In this document: positions 45,505 through 58,237 of the stretch, in pieces
Position numbering within the stretch: the first letter of the stretch is position 1
Layout: every line of letters begins with the position of its first letter
Source: Tetrastigma voinierianum
Taxonomy: Eukaryota > Streptophyta > Magnoliopsida > Vitales > Vitaceae
DNA: 64,000 nucleotides
Assembly (NCBI GenBank): GCA_016808115.1
Contig: JAEQBH010002861.1
Location: 186,001 to 250,000 of the forward strand
Direction: 5' to 3'
The notes under the pieces: generated by a model
The model's input: only the letters and a program-made list of their open reading frames with translations
The model's database searches: none
Told to the model about the DNA's origin: nothing
Position numbers and translations under genes: made by a program

Positions 45505-47560
45505 TTGGAGAACTTCTTCCCACTTAGCTCCACTCGAAGCGTTCGTCCTCCTTCCTTCGATTCTCAATTCCTTAAAACCCTAGCTCTCGGACTCTCCAGA
45601 AAACTTTCCTTAGTTTCAAATGGGAGAACCTCGAGCCTTGTCCACCCAACACAGGAGAGATCATGGAGGAATATGTGCGACCGAAGAAGAAATCCAACGG
45701 GAAGAGCCAGTTGGAAAGATGCCCTGAAGCACCGAGAGGAGTACGCGGTTTACGAAGAAAGAGCAGACGAGGGAAAAAGAACAGAGTAGAGAAGAAAGAA
45801 GTAGAAGATTTTATATTAGAGGAAGCTTATTCCAAGCTGGAAGAAGCACTATGCCAACAAGTTCGTATCGAAGAAGATTGAAACCTATACCCCTTTCAAG
45901 GAGATGATTGAACAAAGAGGTTGGGGAAACTTCTGGCTCATCAAAAGTCGGGCTACGGCGGAGTGTGGTGAAAGAATTTTACTCCAATCGGTAGGCGGGA
46001 AGATAGCTGCGTGATTGCGTTAGAGAAGTGTGGGTACCATATGGAGCAGAAAGCCATTAACGAAGCATATGGAATGAACGGGAACCTGAAGCATGGGTCC
46101 AAGTTCAAAAAGCTCTTGGAAAACCCAAATTTTGAAGATTGCCAAAAGGCTCACTGACGGAAAAGCACAACTGGGACAAGGTGAAGGAGAGACGAAGCTA
46201 CGAACGGGGAAAGCCTTGCGAAAAATTTGGGGTATGGTTATATTTCTTGGCCTCTGTTTTGGTCCCAACTAAGCATTTGTGCACGGAGTGAGAGGAAGAG
46301 GGAAAGCAATTATCTTTGTATGCTATTTTGAAAATTACAAGCTCAATGTAGGAGTAATAATTGAAAATTCTATACTGAGGGACCATGAAGGAAACAAGAA
46401 ATTTGTGCCTACTTTGACAACAATAAGCATTTTATGTTTAAGGTTGGGGTGAAGGGAGTGCAGGAAGAAAGAAGAAGAGGTCCTATATGACATCACCACT
46501 CTTCTTGCGAGGAGTGAGCAAGGGACCCCGAAACCAAAGAAAAAGGGGTGTTGATTAAAACAGAAGACTCTTGGTGCTGAGCGAAGGAGACTTTGGGGGT
46601 TCTTGGCCGAGAAGAAGAATCAGAAAATCCTCCCTGAAAATACTTCCACATTTGCGGGCAGTGAAGGGGCGGGATGAAGAAAAGAAGCCCCTTAGATTTC
46701 TCATCCCCCTTAGCTAGTTCTCCTCTGTGCAAAAGCAGAGCATTTGAGAGAAGCGGGGAGAAAGCTCAAGGTGTGCACAAGAATAGTGTCGATAATGGAG
46801 GCCCTGCAAGTGCCGTCCAGGAAGAAGATGGAAGACGAGGGAAAAAGAGTGGAATGTGCAACAAGAATTCGGGGAGAGTTTATGAAAAAGAGTTAAAGAA
46901 GATCGGCAATGGGAAGAAGAAGCGAAAAGAAGAAAGAAGCAGGATGAAAGGGTTCTTGACTGTGAAAGAGGACTTGAAAGAAATGAAGGAAAGAGATCGC
47001 GTCTTCTACGAAACTCAAAGTGAGTCATGGATGCTTTTATAACAATCGGTTTGAGCGTGATTCTCGGCTCTAACCATCATGAAGAAAGAGAGCGAAACGG
47101 GGAAGCCAAATTGGGAGAGCAAATAAAGGTTAAATTTTTATACAAGTCTACGAATTTTGAGAATAAGCTGGATGATAGAGACAAGAAGCAAGAATCTTTG
47201 AATCCCTACGGGTGAGAGAATGGCTAGAAAATTTGGATTTGATTAACAGCAATCTTTCCAAATTTTTGGAAATAATATTTGAAATGGAAAACACAATGAA
47301 TGGCTTGGGAAGAGACAAGATGAGCTAAACAAGAAGGTTGTCTGCTCAATGATATCTTCATTGAAGATGATTGAGAAAGAGGGAAACTAAGAAGAGAAGG
47401 AAGAGAGAAATGAGGGAATTCCCTCATTCAGCTCATTTGAATACCTAGACACGGATCCCCACAATATCTTTCTTTGCCTCTTCCAAAAGAAAGAGATAGA
47501 CTTCTTCCCAAACTGACCTCCTTTTACCTTCCAAAGAAGAAACCCATCCACTTGTGTATC
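45505..47560 (+). pseudogene. Element C extra ORF (putative plant transposon protein domain)
   Basis: First piece 45505-45789: MENFFPLSSTRSVRPPSFDS followed by FLKTLALGLSRKLSLVSNGR. The conserved centre is at about 46200-46400: VWLYFLA, VPTKHLC and ENYKLNVGVIIENSI, the counterpart of A's KGYEVNVGRIVEDSI. Lysine/glutamate-rich coiled-coil-like sequence follows (46674-47215). Broken in many places. The end is not certain; I place it by analogy with B's basic tail. Confidence 0.62.
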
Positions 47561-49150
47561 GACATTTGCAATTGAATCAAAAATAAAATGATAAATTTGA
47601 AATGAATTGTTGTGTTATTTTGGTTTGTTAAATTTTGTGTTGCTTTGTGGTTGCATAGTTAGGGAAAATAAAAGTAGGAATTAGTTCAGAATAAAAAGCT
47701 GCGAGATGTAATGAGATGAATTGAATGAAAGCAGTTAGATTAAAATAGGCGAAATGTAGAATAAGGGCCAAATGAATACAGTTTGATTGAAACACAAAGT
47801 GCAAAAGTGATTTAAGTCTAACTGATAAGTCGGAATAGAGGAAGGAGTGTCTGATAGAAGGAGCAAGGGACATATTTTTTGAGTTTGTGAGGTACGAGCA
47901 GTAAGTCCAGGAACACATTGAATATCAAGTAATTTGTACTCATCAACAAAAATGAGTGATACAATCCTTATGGTTAGTCTGGCTTGTTCAATCCAAATTC
48001 TAGAATTTGTTAGATTATTGATTGAGGGGCGAAATTCTAGGTGTCCTGATGTGAATGATGCGGGCCATTCTTGGATAGTTTGAGCCATTCCTAGCCATCC
48101 CCATTCATATCTTTGATGTATACACCTTAGTTCCCGGTGAGCCAACAAGCTTATTTTCAAAAATAAACCAATAGAAACCCCAACCCATCTGAAATCAATC
48201 CTTCATTAAGAACCTATGATTGCACCGGGAGTTCAAGGAGGAAGAAAGAAATGAAGTTTGGGGAGTATAGGTTTTGAGGAACTGAGGAGGAAAATAAAAA
48301 AGAAATAAGGGAAATGAAAGAAAAGGCAAAACTGAGAAAATGCAATAGAAAGAAAGCTTATAGGGATAAGTTTTTATCTTGTGGCTAACTATGAACAATT
48401 AAGTTCTTAGGGTGTTTCAACACACTGTACCTAATGCCATACGGGCATGGGACTCTTGCTTGAAAGTTCGCTAAGAGTGTTAGAAAGCCTAAAAGGTTAA
48501 AACACATTGCACTATCCACACGAATTATGACAAACAAGGAAATTTCTCGGTTGAATTACAAGTGAGAAATAGGGGCATACGATTCTGAATTAAAGAATCA
48601 AGAAATGTCCCAAACATGAAGTTTAGGAGTTTATTAGAGAAACTACAAGAAAGAAAGGGGCGAAGAGGAGAGAAAAGGTTCGAGGTAATCTTAACCTAAA
48701 ATTCCTTCCATCCACCCCGTACCCAAGCCTAACAATATAAGCCCAAAAAAGACTGATTGATCTTGAAGAAGTGAAATCACCTACATTAATTGGAGATCAA
48801 TATGAAAAAAGCACATGGAATTTGGAAATATGGAAACAATGCAAAGCGTGAAGGACTTTAGGGAGTTAAGTGACTCGGTATGAAGATGAGAAAATAATCT
48901 ATTATTCAGCGGGATCTAGTGATTATGTGGTTTGTAAAACAATTTCAAGTTTGATTTTGTATACTATAAGAGTTAAAAACTAACCTTAGGCTGGACTTGA
49001 AGTTAGATGTACGAGGAAAACTTGATGCATTCTTGTATTTCAACCAAAATTGGCCTTCTTGCAAGACGAGAACAGAAAAATGTCCTTTTGTTTGAGAGAC
49101 GAGAACAATTCTTTCTTTCCTTTGCTTGAGGACAAGCAAAACTTTAAGTT
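47561..49150 (+). other. Element C 3' untranslated region and polypurine area
   Basis: No coding domain. Shared blocks with B and A: TTGTTAGATTATTGATTGAGG (48007; TTGTTAGATTATTAGTTGAGG in B at 57036) and GTTCTTAGGGTGTTTC (48403). GAGGACAAGCAAAACTTTAAG (about 49129-49149) stands just before the LTR and is the degenerate polypurine region; B has GGGACAAGCAATTTTTAAG (58211). Confidence 0.65.
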
Positions 49151-52100
49151 TGATGAGCTTAAAGTCATCTACATTTTTTAATCCATTTTCTGTTTGATTT
49201 TCATCAGAAAAGGAATAATTAATATGCGAGAATTATGAAGAAACTCACCAATTGTTATTAGCGAGGAGTGTGAAAGAAAGAAGAAGAAAAGCGGTGAAAA
49301 TCACGACAATCGATTGGAGTAAAAATACGAGAAAATCGTGACGAAATGGCCATTTGTTAACTAATGTTGCCGGTTTTGGGCTTGCATTGTCAGGTTATGC
49401 GGTCGCGACATCGAAGGGTCGAAGAGCAGTGCGGGTCGCGACGGGCATTACAATGAAGCGGCCAGACTAACCCGAGACTTAAATGATGTGACCAACATCA
49501 TTGATGTCGCGGCGAAGATCCCGATGTCGGCGACAAGGGATGGAGGTCGTGACAAGGAAGCACCTTATTGTATGCGGCCCGAGGTTTGAAAAGATGAAGC
49601 GTGTGATTTAGGCGCCCAGTCGCGACGCAGCGGCCAGGTTTAAAATTGCAGGCATATCGATGTCGCGATAAGAGATCGAGTCGCGACATGAGACTTGCTT
49701 TCGGTTGAAAGGCTGCAATTCCATAGAGTGATGTCGCGACAAGGGATTGATGTCGCGATCGAAACTCATCGGTTGAGAGAACGCGAGAGACTTAAGGCGA
49801 TGTTGCGTGAATCGATGTGGCGACATAAGAAGAATACCGATTCACGATTACAGGTTCTAAAGTTGATGTCGACGAGAGATTGATGTCGACATCGAGGAGA
49901 GCTATCGATGGAAAGCTTCAAAAACATTAGTTCTTTGTCGACAAAGGGATTGAGTGCGACATCCGGGAACACCGGTTAAACCTCAGGAAGGCTAAAGTTG
50001 ATGTCGCGACAAAGAGATCGATGTCGCGACATAAAACACAGGATTCAAGGCTGCGAGAGACTCAAGGCGATGTCGCGACAAGAGATCGATAATGCAGACA
50101 CTAGGGATGACTCAATTCAAAGCTGCGAGCCATGAAGTGATGTCGCGACAAGAGATTGATGTGCGACGTAATCATCAGTTGAAGGGCTGCGAAGACATGG
50201 CGATGTCCGCGACAAAGAAGATCGATGCGACATCGGGAAGCGGCAGTTAAAACTGTGGAGCCATAGAGTGATGAATGGCGTGAAAGATTGTTCATCGCGG
50301 CATCGAAAACCATCATTTAAAGGTTGCAGAGAATAAGATTGATGTCGCGACATCAGAAATCATCAGTTGAAGGACTGCGAAGACATTGATTCCTTGTCGC
50401 GACATAAGGTGCTTGCAAGAAAACAAAGGAATATCATGACTTAACGATAAATCTTTTAACAAATTGCTTGAAACTAAGCGATGTGCGACAAGGGCTTTGA
50501 GGTCGCGACTTCGAGATAACATAGGCGGATCCATTGGAAATCACAAAGGCGCATTGGAATTAGGGCCCGACTTGAGAACCACCGCAAAATCTGAAAGCTG
50601 CTACCAACGAAGAAACTAGCTCTTGGCGATGAAAGGGTGGTTCTTTGAAAGGCTCTGCATTTTTATTTTTCTTTTCTTTTCTTTGCTTTTCTTTCTTTTG
50701 TTTCGTTTCTTTCCATTTTATTTTAAATTAGATTAGTGTGTATTCGTTCTAATTTAGTTTGAGCGTTAATTTGTGAAGGATTAAAGGCTGAATCGTAGAT
50801 GCTATGAAGTCTGCATGCGGTTGTTAGAATTCGGACAGGTCACGGGATTCGAACACCTAGTTTCCGATTCTGATGTTTTCTTGATTAGCAAGCCATTGTA
50901 TGGTATAATCAGTAATTTAGAAACCCAGCTTCCATTGAATTGACGTTATTGTTAGAAATAATCTTTCCTGCAGTATTTCATTCATAATACATTGAACTTG
51001 GATGTTAAATCGACTTCTTTGGTTTTGCGTGTTCTTGGAATTGATCCGATTTCAGTCTCATGTACCATTAACAGGTTGTTTCAGCTCACGATTTGGGGAG
51101 GCCCTGCGGGTGACACGAGAGAAGGCATTCTGAGAGTAAGAAAACTGTTCGGGAAGGAATATTTGAACGATATTGCTGATCCTAATGCGCTACGTATATT
51201 TAAATCAATACATCCTCTTACCACATTTGTAGCGAGAATGAGTTGAGTGAGTTATAAATTTAGAAATGACAGAGAGTTCACCTCGGTCGAATAGTGAATT
51301 CGATCCGGGTGTTGCGAAGGGATCTAATCAAGGAAAGAGTAAGCTATTCTAATTTTGAGGGTGAGGAACCAGTATAGTGCAACCTCAGCAATGACTCACT
51401 TGAAGGAGCTCAGGTCTGTAGTCCATGTTGTGGGTATGAAGTATTGAGAAGAAAAATACCCCGAGCAAGGCATTAATTTTAAATGGGTGCTCTTATTTAT
51501 TTTGTGTTGAGAGAAGCAGTTAAGGTGAGATGATGAACTGTGTGGTATGGAGAGATCCAGTCACACTATATTAATCCTTGGACTAGTTTTAAAGATCTGT
51601 GAGTTGGAAAGCAAAGAATGTGATCTCGACTGTAGGAATTGATTCTTCCTGATAGGCTGATTATTCAATGTTTTCTTTAGAGATATTTGTTAAATCTAAA
51701 TTTGTTATTTTAGTATTTCAATATTCAATTCATTTTATTGTTCATCCATTTTCTTATCATTCTTCAAGCTTTCAAGCAAAAATCTCACTATCGTATTATC
51801 GTCAAATAGTATGGAGCTTAAGTGAGTTGGGGTAGTTGATTGAAAAATTCTTGAGATCTCTGTGGGATCGATATCTGGACTTAAATCCATTTTATTACTT
51901 GTCGGCACATTGCACTTGCGATATCTTGGATCAAACCACACGTAGTTTATTCTTATAAAAATATCTTTTAATCAAGTGATATGAAACTCACACTCAGTTT
52001 AATGGTTTATTTGCGAGGATTAGGCTGATGGTCAGCAGGTATCACGTCTAAATTTAGACAGATGTTTTGATCCATAACAATTTATTGATGTAGTCTTAAC

Positions 52101-52192
52101 GAGTCTTATGGTATTATTTGCTTAGAGAGTTAGATAATAGTCCTTAGGTGATGATGTTATACACTTGTGTACATACTCTGATCCAGTCAACA
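49151..52192 (+). repeat. 3' LTR of element C
   Basis: It opens TGATGAGCTTAAAGTCATC and ends GATCCAGTCAACA. It aligns with 36158-39259 along its full length. B's pol resumes at 52195. Confidence 0.9.
49400..50550 (+). repeat. TGTCGCGACA palindrome array in the C 3' LTR
   Basis: Same array as at 36480-37575. Many cores here have lost two bases (GTCGAC, GTGCGAC) or gained one (GTCGGCGAC). The deletions fall repeatedly inside CGCG, for example near 49865-49892 and 50160-50230. The paired arrangement remains visible at about 49730-49760 and 49998-50035. Confidence 0.85.
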
Positions 52193-52193
52193 A

Positions 52194-53560
52194 CTGACAT
52201 TGTAAATTTTATAGCTTGTGGAGTTATGCCACCATAATTCAGTTACTAGTAGAGAAAGAAGTTAAGGACTGACAACAGATTCTATATATGGGATGACCCA
52301 CTGTTATTCAAAAGAGAAGCTGATATGATAATCAGGAGGTGTGTGACAAAAAGTGAACAAGGCAAAATTTTATATGGTGTCGTACATCGCCATATAGGAG
52401 GACATTTTCGGGGGAGACAAACAACCCATAAAATTATCCAATAAGGTTTTTATTGGCCTACCATTTTCAAAGATTGTTTTGAGTGGGTTAAACTTTGTGA
52501 TCAATGCCAGAGAATGGGAAATATCAGCAAAAGACATGAAATGCCCTTACAAGGTATCTTGGTGGTGCAGCTTTTTGATGTGTGGGGAATAGATTTCATG
52601 GGACCTTTTCCATCTTCATTTGGGAATCTGTACATACTCCTAGCTGTGGACTATGTATCCAAATGGGTGGAAACAACAACTTGTCCAAAAATGATGCTAA
52701 TACAGTTGTGGGATTCTTACAGAGAAATATTTTGAGTAGATTTGGGGCACCCAGAACTATCATAAGCAATGGAGGGAGCCATTTTGCAAACAAGGTGTTT
52801 GAGAAACTCATGAGCAGGTATGGAATCAAACACATAATGAGTCTAGCTTATCATCCTCAAACAAATGGGCAAGCTGAAATTTCGATAGGGAATCGAAGAT
52901 TCTTGAAAAGACTAAAAGTTCCAGCAGAAGAGATTGGTCTCTAAAGCTTGATGATTCATTGTGGGCTTATAGAACTGCATATAAAACTCCCGTTCGAGAT
53001 GTCCCCATACGAAATTGTCTTTGGTAAACCCTATCACACTCCCTCTTGAATTGGAATCTGGCTTGATAATGGGCCAACAAGAAATTGGTGTTTTGATTTT
53101 AAAGTTTGCTAAGGAAGAAAAGATTACTTCAAGCTGAATGGATTGGAAGAGTTGAGAAATGAAGCTTATGATAATGCGGGAATTTACAAAGATAAAACAA
53201 AAGAAATGACATGATCATAAAATTTTGAGGAGGAATTTGGGTAGGAGATCGGTCAGGTTATTCAACTTCGAGGCCCGAAAGCGTTTCGAAGCTTAGATCG
53301 AAAATGGAGTGGTCCTTATACGATGTCGTGATCCTGACCTTTGGAGACGAGTGACGGTAGAAAACCAGTAAATGAGAAGAATTCAAAGTGAATGGTCAAA
53401 GATTAAAGCATTACCTTGGAGGGAAGATAATTGAAGACTAATTCCAGGTTCTGAGTTAAAGAAGAATTTTGTTGAGACAAGAGAATTATAGCAGCAAGTC
53501 CAGCTAAGGACTAAAAACTAAGCAGCTTCATGGGAGGTAATCCATACAATGTTTTATTTT
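52194..53560 (+). pseudogene. pol: Element B integrase (after insertion C)
   Basis: Resumes with DIVNFIACGVMPP. The finger region follows: HRHIGGHF then CDQCQRMGNISKRHEMPLQG at 52490-52550. Core: FDVWGIDFMGPFPSSFGNLY (first Asp), then after a one-base shift KNDANTVVGFLQRNILSRFG, and APRTIISNGGSHFANKVF, where the second catalytic Asp is Asn (A and C keep Asp). AYHPQTNGQAEIS gives Glu. The C-terminal EEFKVNGQRLKHYLGGKI is at about 53372-53425. The substitution alone would inactivate it. Confidence 0.86.
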
Positions 53561-53990
53561 ATGTTTTATAGTCAATTAATGTGTTTAAGATTTTAAGTTT
53601 TTAGTTAGACTTGAGTGTTGTTCTACTGTTTAAAATTTTTGAGTGTTTTTGCAGATCAGTGAGGATACAATAGACATGGAGTCTTCATATTACTTCCGGT
53701 ATGCCACCACTGAACATAAGGGGAAGTATTATCTTTCTCTGATTAATTTTTATTTTTATTTTTTTTTGAATGCATGATTGAAGTTTTGGGGAGATTGGAT
53801 TTTCAATTCCAAATTGAATCTTATGCGATGAAAGTTTGATTTGTTGAACATTTGAATGATGAATTGTCCTTGTTTGAACTGGGTTTCTTGAATGTTATAC
53901 ATGTTTTTACAAGTGTGCATAGGGTAAATTGAGTCAATCAAAGGAGACTAGAAGTTGCAGGAAAATAGGGACAAAACATTGTTTATAGAG
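53561..53990 (+). other. Post-integrase spacer of element B
   Basis: AT-rich, with a T-run near 53755-53765. No coding domain. Confidence 0.4.
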
Positions 53991-54450
53991 ACTTGGAAAT
54001 TTTCTAGGTCATGACAGACTTTTGAGGTCGCAACAAGGTTCTGAACTGATAAAATGAGAACTAAGAAAATTTCGTGTCACAACACAAGCCTTATTGTCAA
54101 AAACAAACTAAGGTCGCAACATAAATTCCTAAATTCATAGCGACATGTGTGAACTGATGGTAGTGTAAGGCATGAATATTAAAGCGACGGTAGAAGTATC
54201 CACGACCGGGGAATGGCGAAGAAGAGAAATGTTTGTCGTGACATCAATTTTATTTGTCAAGACCACATTTGTAGTCACGACAAACCTAAGTAAGTTGCGA
54301 CCAAGATTGTTTAAATAACAATAATTGTAGGTTTTAAATGTTCTGTCTGCGGCGTCACAACATTAAAAGAGGTACTTATTGTTAACAATTAGTGTTGTGA
54401 CTTAGACATTAATGTTACGACATTCCATAAAACAATGATATCGTGAGCCC
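53991..54450 (+). repeat. GTCGCGAC-type sites before B's extra ORF (decayed)
   Basis: About 12 variants: GTCATGAC, GTCGCAAC, GTCACAAC, GTCGTGAC, GTCACGAC, GTTGCGAC, GTTGTGAC and GTTACGAC. None is a perfect core. They are spaced 20-60 bases and end 30 bases upstream of the extra ORF's first ATG. Confidence 0.72.
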
Positions 54451-54480
54451 GTGATAAGAAAAGGTTGAAGTTGAATAGCG

Positions 54481-56430
54481 GTGTCTTCGAGACTTGATCG
54501 ATTGCGTCCTCGCGATCTTCATTCTCTTTCTCTTGAATATCAAAACCTTAGAGTCCAGAGTCCTAAAAACCCAACTTCGCAAACCTCGTTAATGGCAGAA
54601 AACCAGAACCTTGTTCCCAATCTGAGTGAGATGACGAATGAATATGCTCATGGGGAGGAAGAGGTTCACCTGGAACCTCGACACAGGGCCGATCCTTGAA
54701 GAACCAAAAGCCCGACTGAAATTTTGGGCTTATTTGAGGAAGGAAGGAAACTTTGAGATCAGTGAGGCAAAATGAAGAAGCGGAACCAGAAGGTGACAAG
54801 GACTTTGTCTGCGAGGCTGTCTTTATGGAACAAACTATTTTTCGATAAGGGTTTATTAGCGAGGGGTTTGAGCCTAATTTCCCCTTTTTCGGAGATAATA
54901 GAAAAGAAAGGTTGGGATTTTCTTACGTAAGCACAAAGGCGCTGGCTTATTTGCTCTAGCAAGAAAATTTTACTCAAGCATGGTGGAGATGAAGGAGGAG
55001 TTTCGTATATGTACGAGGGGTATAGGTTCCTTTCGAGCCTGAGAGAATTAATAAGTATTCAGTGAAGGAACTTCCGAACATGGCTCCCGAAGAAATTCAA
55101 GAAGTTGGTTGAAAAACGGACCATGAGAAGATTATCAACTGTAATGGCTGGACGAGGGGAAAGTGGGAGACAAGGAAAAAGAACCCACCGGGCATAAACG
55201 AGAGGATCTCGCGAGAGGGAAAGACAAAGGTTTGGTTCTATTTCATTGCATTAGTTGTAATCCCAACTAAACATTTGTGCTTTTTCAAGGAATAGGAAGC
55301 CATAATTTTATATGCAATCTTGAAGGGATATAAAATTAATATGGAAGTCTGATCGAAGGCTCCATTAGGGGCTATCATCTGAGCAAAAAAAGAGGGCTAA
55401 TTCCCCACCCAGCTGACCATCACGGATTATGCATTTTAATTTTGGAATTGAAGGGATCATGGGAAGAAAGAAAAGTATGCCCTAGAGTCTCTCCTTAACC
55501 TACAGTGGGGTAACAAAGGACGAAAGTAAAAGCATAAGGGAATAATATAGGTGGAAGCAGAGCCTACAGAGGAGAATGATAACATTGAAATTGAAAATTT
55601 CCTAGAAAAAGCTCCTCCAGTAGAAAAAGAGGAGGAAATGCAGTGTAGAATGAGCCCACTAAGTCATTCATACCTTGATGTGAGAGAAAATTTTCCTGAT
55701 CCCGTAGAATGATCTAGAAGAAATGAAGGAACTGTTGAAATAATGGAGATGTTAATATCAATGAAGAAAGAAATGGAAGATAGAGAGAAGAAGTAGGAAG
55801 AGCGACGAGAAAATCGAGAGAAGAATTCTTAGAAGCTGATTTTAAAAGAAAAACGATAATGGGGCAAAATTTGAAGCGAAAAGAATAAGAATGGAAAAGC
55901 GATGGGCATAAGGGAGAAAGAGCGCAAGAAAAATGAAGGCCCACGACTTTGAAGCCTTATGTCCGATTCAAACGAGTCAAGCAATTACTAACAATTTTGA
56001 AGAAAGAGAAGCTGGGGAAATGAGAAGGCAACATGTTGAAAAGATAGAAACCTTCAAGTATCTATATAAAGAAGCCGATTCGGAGTTTGGTAGGCTGATG
56101 AAAGAAAGAGATAAGAGTTGGAGGACAATGATGTCCTCTGAGGAAAATTTTAGCATGTAATTATTTGGATATGATCAATGCTAATTTGCAGCCAGTATGT
56201 TAAGTTGTATTTCTGAGTTAGAGAGCACAGTGAATAAAGTGGGCCAAAACCAAGATCATTTGATCACTCTTGTGGAGTTCACCAATGATCTATGCACCAC
56301 TGGAAAAGAAGAGCCCACTAACAAGAAAAGACCAGACATCACTTTCTCAAAATTCTCTCCCTGTTTGGCAAGCTTTAACATTGATCCTCCTAATATCATG
56401 ACTACCAAATCCTATAAGAGAAGAAAGTGA
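54481..56430 (+). pseudogene. Element B extra ORF (putative plant transposon protein domain)
   Basis: N-terminus MSSRLDRLRPRDLHSLSLEY, with a second ATG at 54592 (MAENQNLVPNLSEMTNEYAH). Conserved centre at about 55230-55370: VWFYFIALVVIPTKHLC then ILYAILKGYKIN, matching A and C. The C-terminal third is acidic and basic with coiled-coil character (EMRRQHVEKIETFKYLYKEA, 56014) and ends FNIDPPNIMTTKSYKRRK with a basic tail like A's. About 650 codons with several frame breaks. No membrane segment or signal peptide is visible, which argues against a true envelope protein. Confidence 0.72.
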
Positions 56431-58237
56431 ATTCTCACAAATTCTTCTCTTTTCCCTTCTCTAATTGTATTCTTTCTTCACCATTAATAGAAGCCCAGTA
56501 TAGTTCATTGAAAGTGTCTTGTGATTTGTTCTCCTGATATGATAATTTGGTTTTGTTACTCTCAATAATGTTGAAATTATAACATATATGTTGTTGAATT
56601 GCTTAATTGGGATTGGGTGGTTGAATGAGTTTGATGAAATGTGAATTTTTTGGGTGCATTGATCTGATTAAGTGAACTAGGTTGCTTGTGTCATTCTTTG
56701 TTTGTCTGAAAGGAATGATCATTGTATTAAAGCTTTTAAAGGTGAATGGCACAACAACCACTGATTAAATATAAAGAATATTGTTACAAAAATGAGAGTA
56801 GGATTCATTGAACTGAAATAAGAAGTTGTAGTTTTAGTTTGAATTAAGTTGAAATTGGGAGTGGGAAGAAGTACACAATTGAAAGAACAATCAGATCTTG
56901 AATATGTGTGTAAGCAGGTTAAGTTAGTAAATATTGGAAAACAATACACATGGTCAAGTAAGTCCTTATGATTTAGAAAAGATTAGGGACATCTTTTGGG
57001 GTAATTCACAGTCAATAATACAAAGTCCTAGAACTTGTTAGATTATTAGTTGAGGCAAAATCCTAGGCAAAAACAACTAACAAGAAATGATAGAGGCAAT
57101 CTTTGGAAGTTTGAACCTTTTCAAGCCTACCCTTATTATATGCAAATGCATACACTCTAGTTCCAAGCTTTTAGCCAAAATGCCTAATTTCTTCAATACA
57201 CAACAATTAGAAACCAAGATCCCCTCCTTTAAGCTAATCCTACAGCAAAGAACCCTAAATTACCCAGTTTTCAAGACAAGAACTGTAATATGCAGAAGGG
57301 AACAAGTTTGGGGGAATATATATCTTTTGGATTGCAAAGAATGATGAGGAGAAATCAATTGAAAGACTAGAGATGAAGAAAAGAAGTCAAAAAGGGGATA
57401 AGTTTTGTCTTGTGGCCTATCTCTCTTGAACAATTAAGTTCTTAGGGGTGTTTCAACACCTAGTACCCTAATTCCAATTGGTATGGGAGGTGCTAACCCA
57501 AAGTTCTCTAAGAGTGATAGAAAGCCTACAAAGACAAAACATTGCACTATTCCTAAACCTTTATCAAAAAAAAAAAAGAGAGACAAAAGGTTCCAATTAA
57601 AGAGGCTAGACTGATAAATACGAAAGTGGCAATTAAAGAGACCATAATATGCAAGAAGATGCTTACGAAACCAAGTTTGGGGGAATTATTAAAGTTTACA
57701 TTAGTAGGAAGGAAAGGGATGAAAGAGAAAGGAAATTATGCAGATGGAAAGAGTGGAATCTGGGTAATTTACAGTTTAAATATTCCAATTATCGACCAAA
57801 ATTACCCAAGCCTAACAATACAAGCCTAAAAGACCTCATTGATCTTGAAGGTTGAGTTTTCCTACATTAGTGGAGATAAATATGAAAAACAAGCATATGG
57901 GACTTTTGTTAATTTTCTAGGAGAATCCCGAAAGATCAACTGTCAACAAGGAGAAAAGGAAGAAGACCGAACACACACCCATAGAACAAGATCAGTGGTA
58001 TTTGTTTATAGTACATAGAATTCATCAGTTTATTTGTAATAGAGGTTGAAACTATTCCTTTTTCTTAGTTGGCGAGTTTGTGAAATAAACACAACTTACC
58101 TTAATTCAAGTCCAATTGGTGGAATTAGAAAGATTGTGGTATAGAACAAAAAATGTCCTTAAATGAAGTTCAATTGTTTGAGGATAGAACGATCTTTATT
58201 TTCTTTGGCAGGGACAAGCAATTTTTAAGTTTAAATT
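56431..58237 (+). other. Element B 3' untranslated region
   Basis: Long non-coding tail. Motifs shared with A and C: ACAAGTTTGGGGGAATAT at 57302, a second AAGTTTGGGGGAATT at 57672, and GTTCTTAGGGGTGTTTC at 57438. The polypurine region before the LTR is GGGACAAGCAATTTTTAAG. Confidence 0.65.

Larger units (their letters stand above)
36158..52192 (+). mobile_element. Element C (+): Athila/Calypso-like, nested in pol of B
   Basis: Two LTRs of about 3.05-3.1 kb (36158-39259 and 49151-52192) bracket gag, protease, RT, RNase H, integrase and extra ORF in the usual order. The element interrupts B exactly between PPWY of the RNase H linker and DIVNF of the integrase start. No clean target duplication is visible (left flank TGGTA, right flank ACTGA). 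Either a few bases were lost at the right end, or the LTR really runs a few bases further to AGTTTTA (39266). C is the youngest large insertion by nesting. Confidence 0.87.

Noticed and set aside
54481..56430. True envelope gene in element B
   Set aside because: No signal peptide, no membrane anchor and no cleavage-site-like motif; it fits the plant extra-ORF family better.
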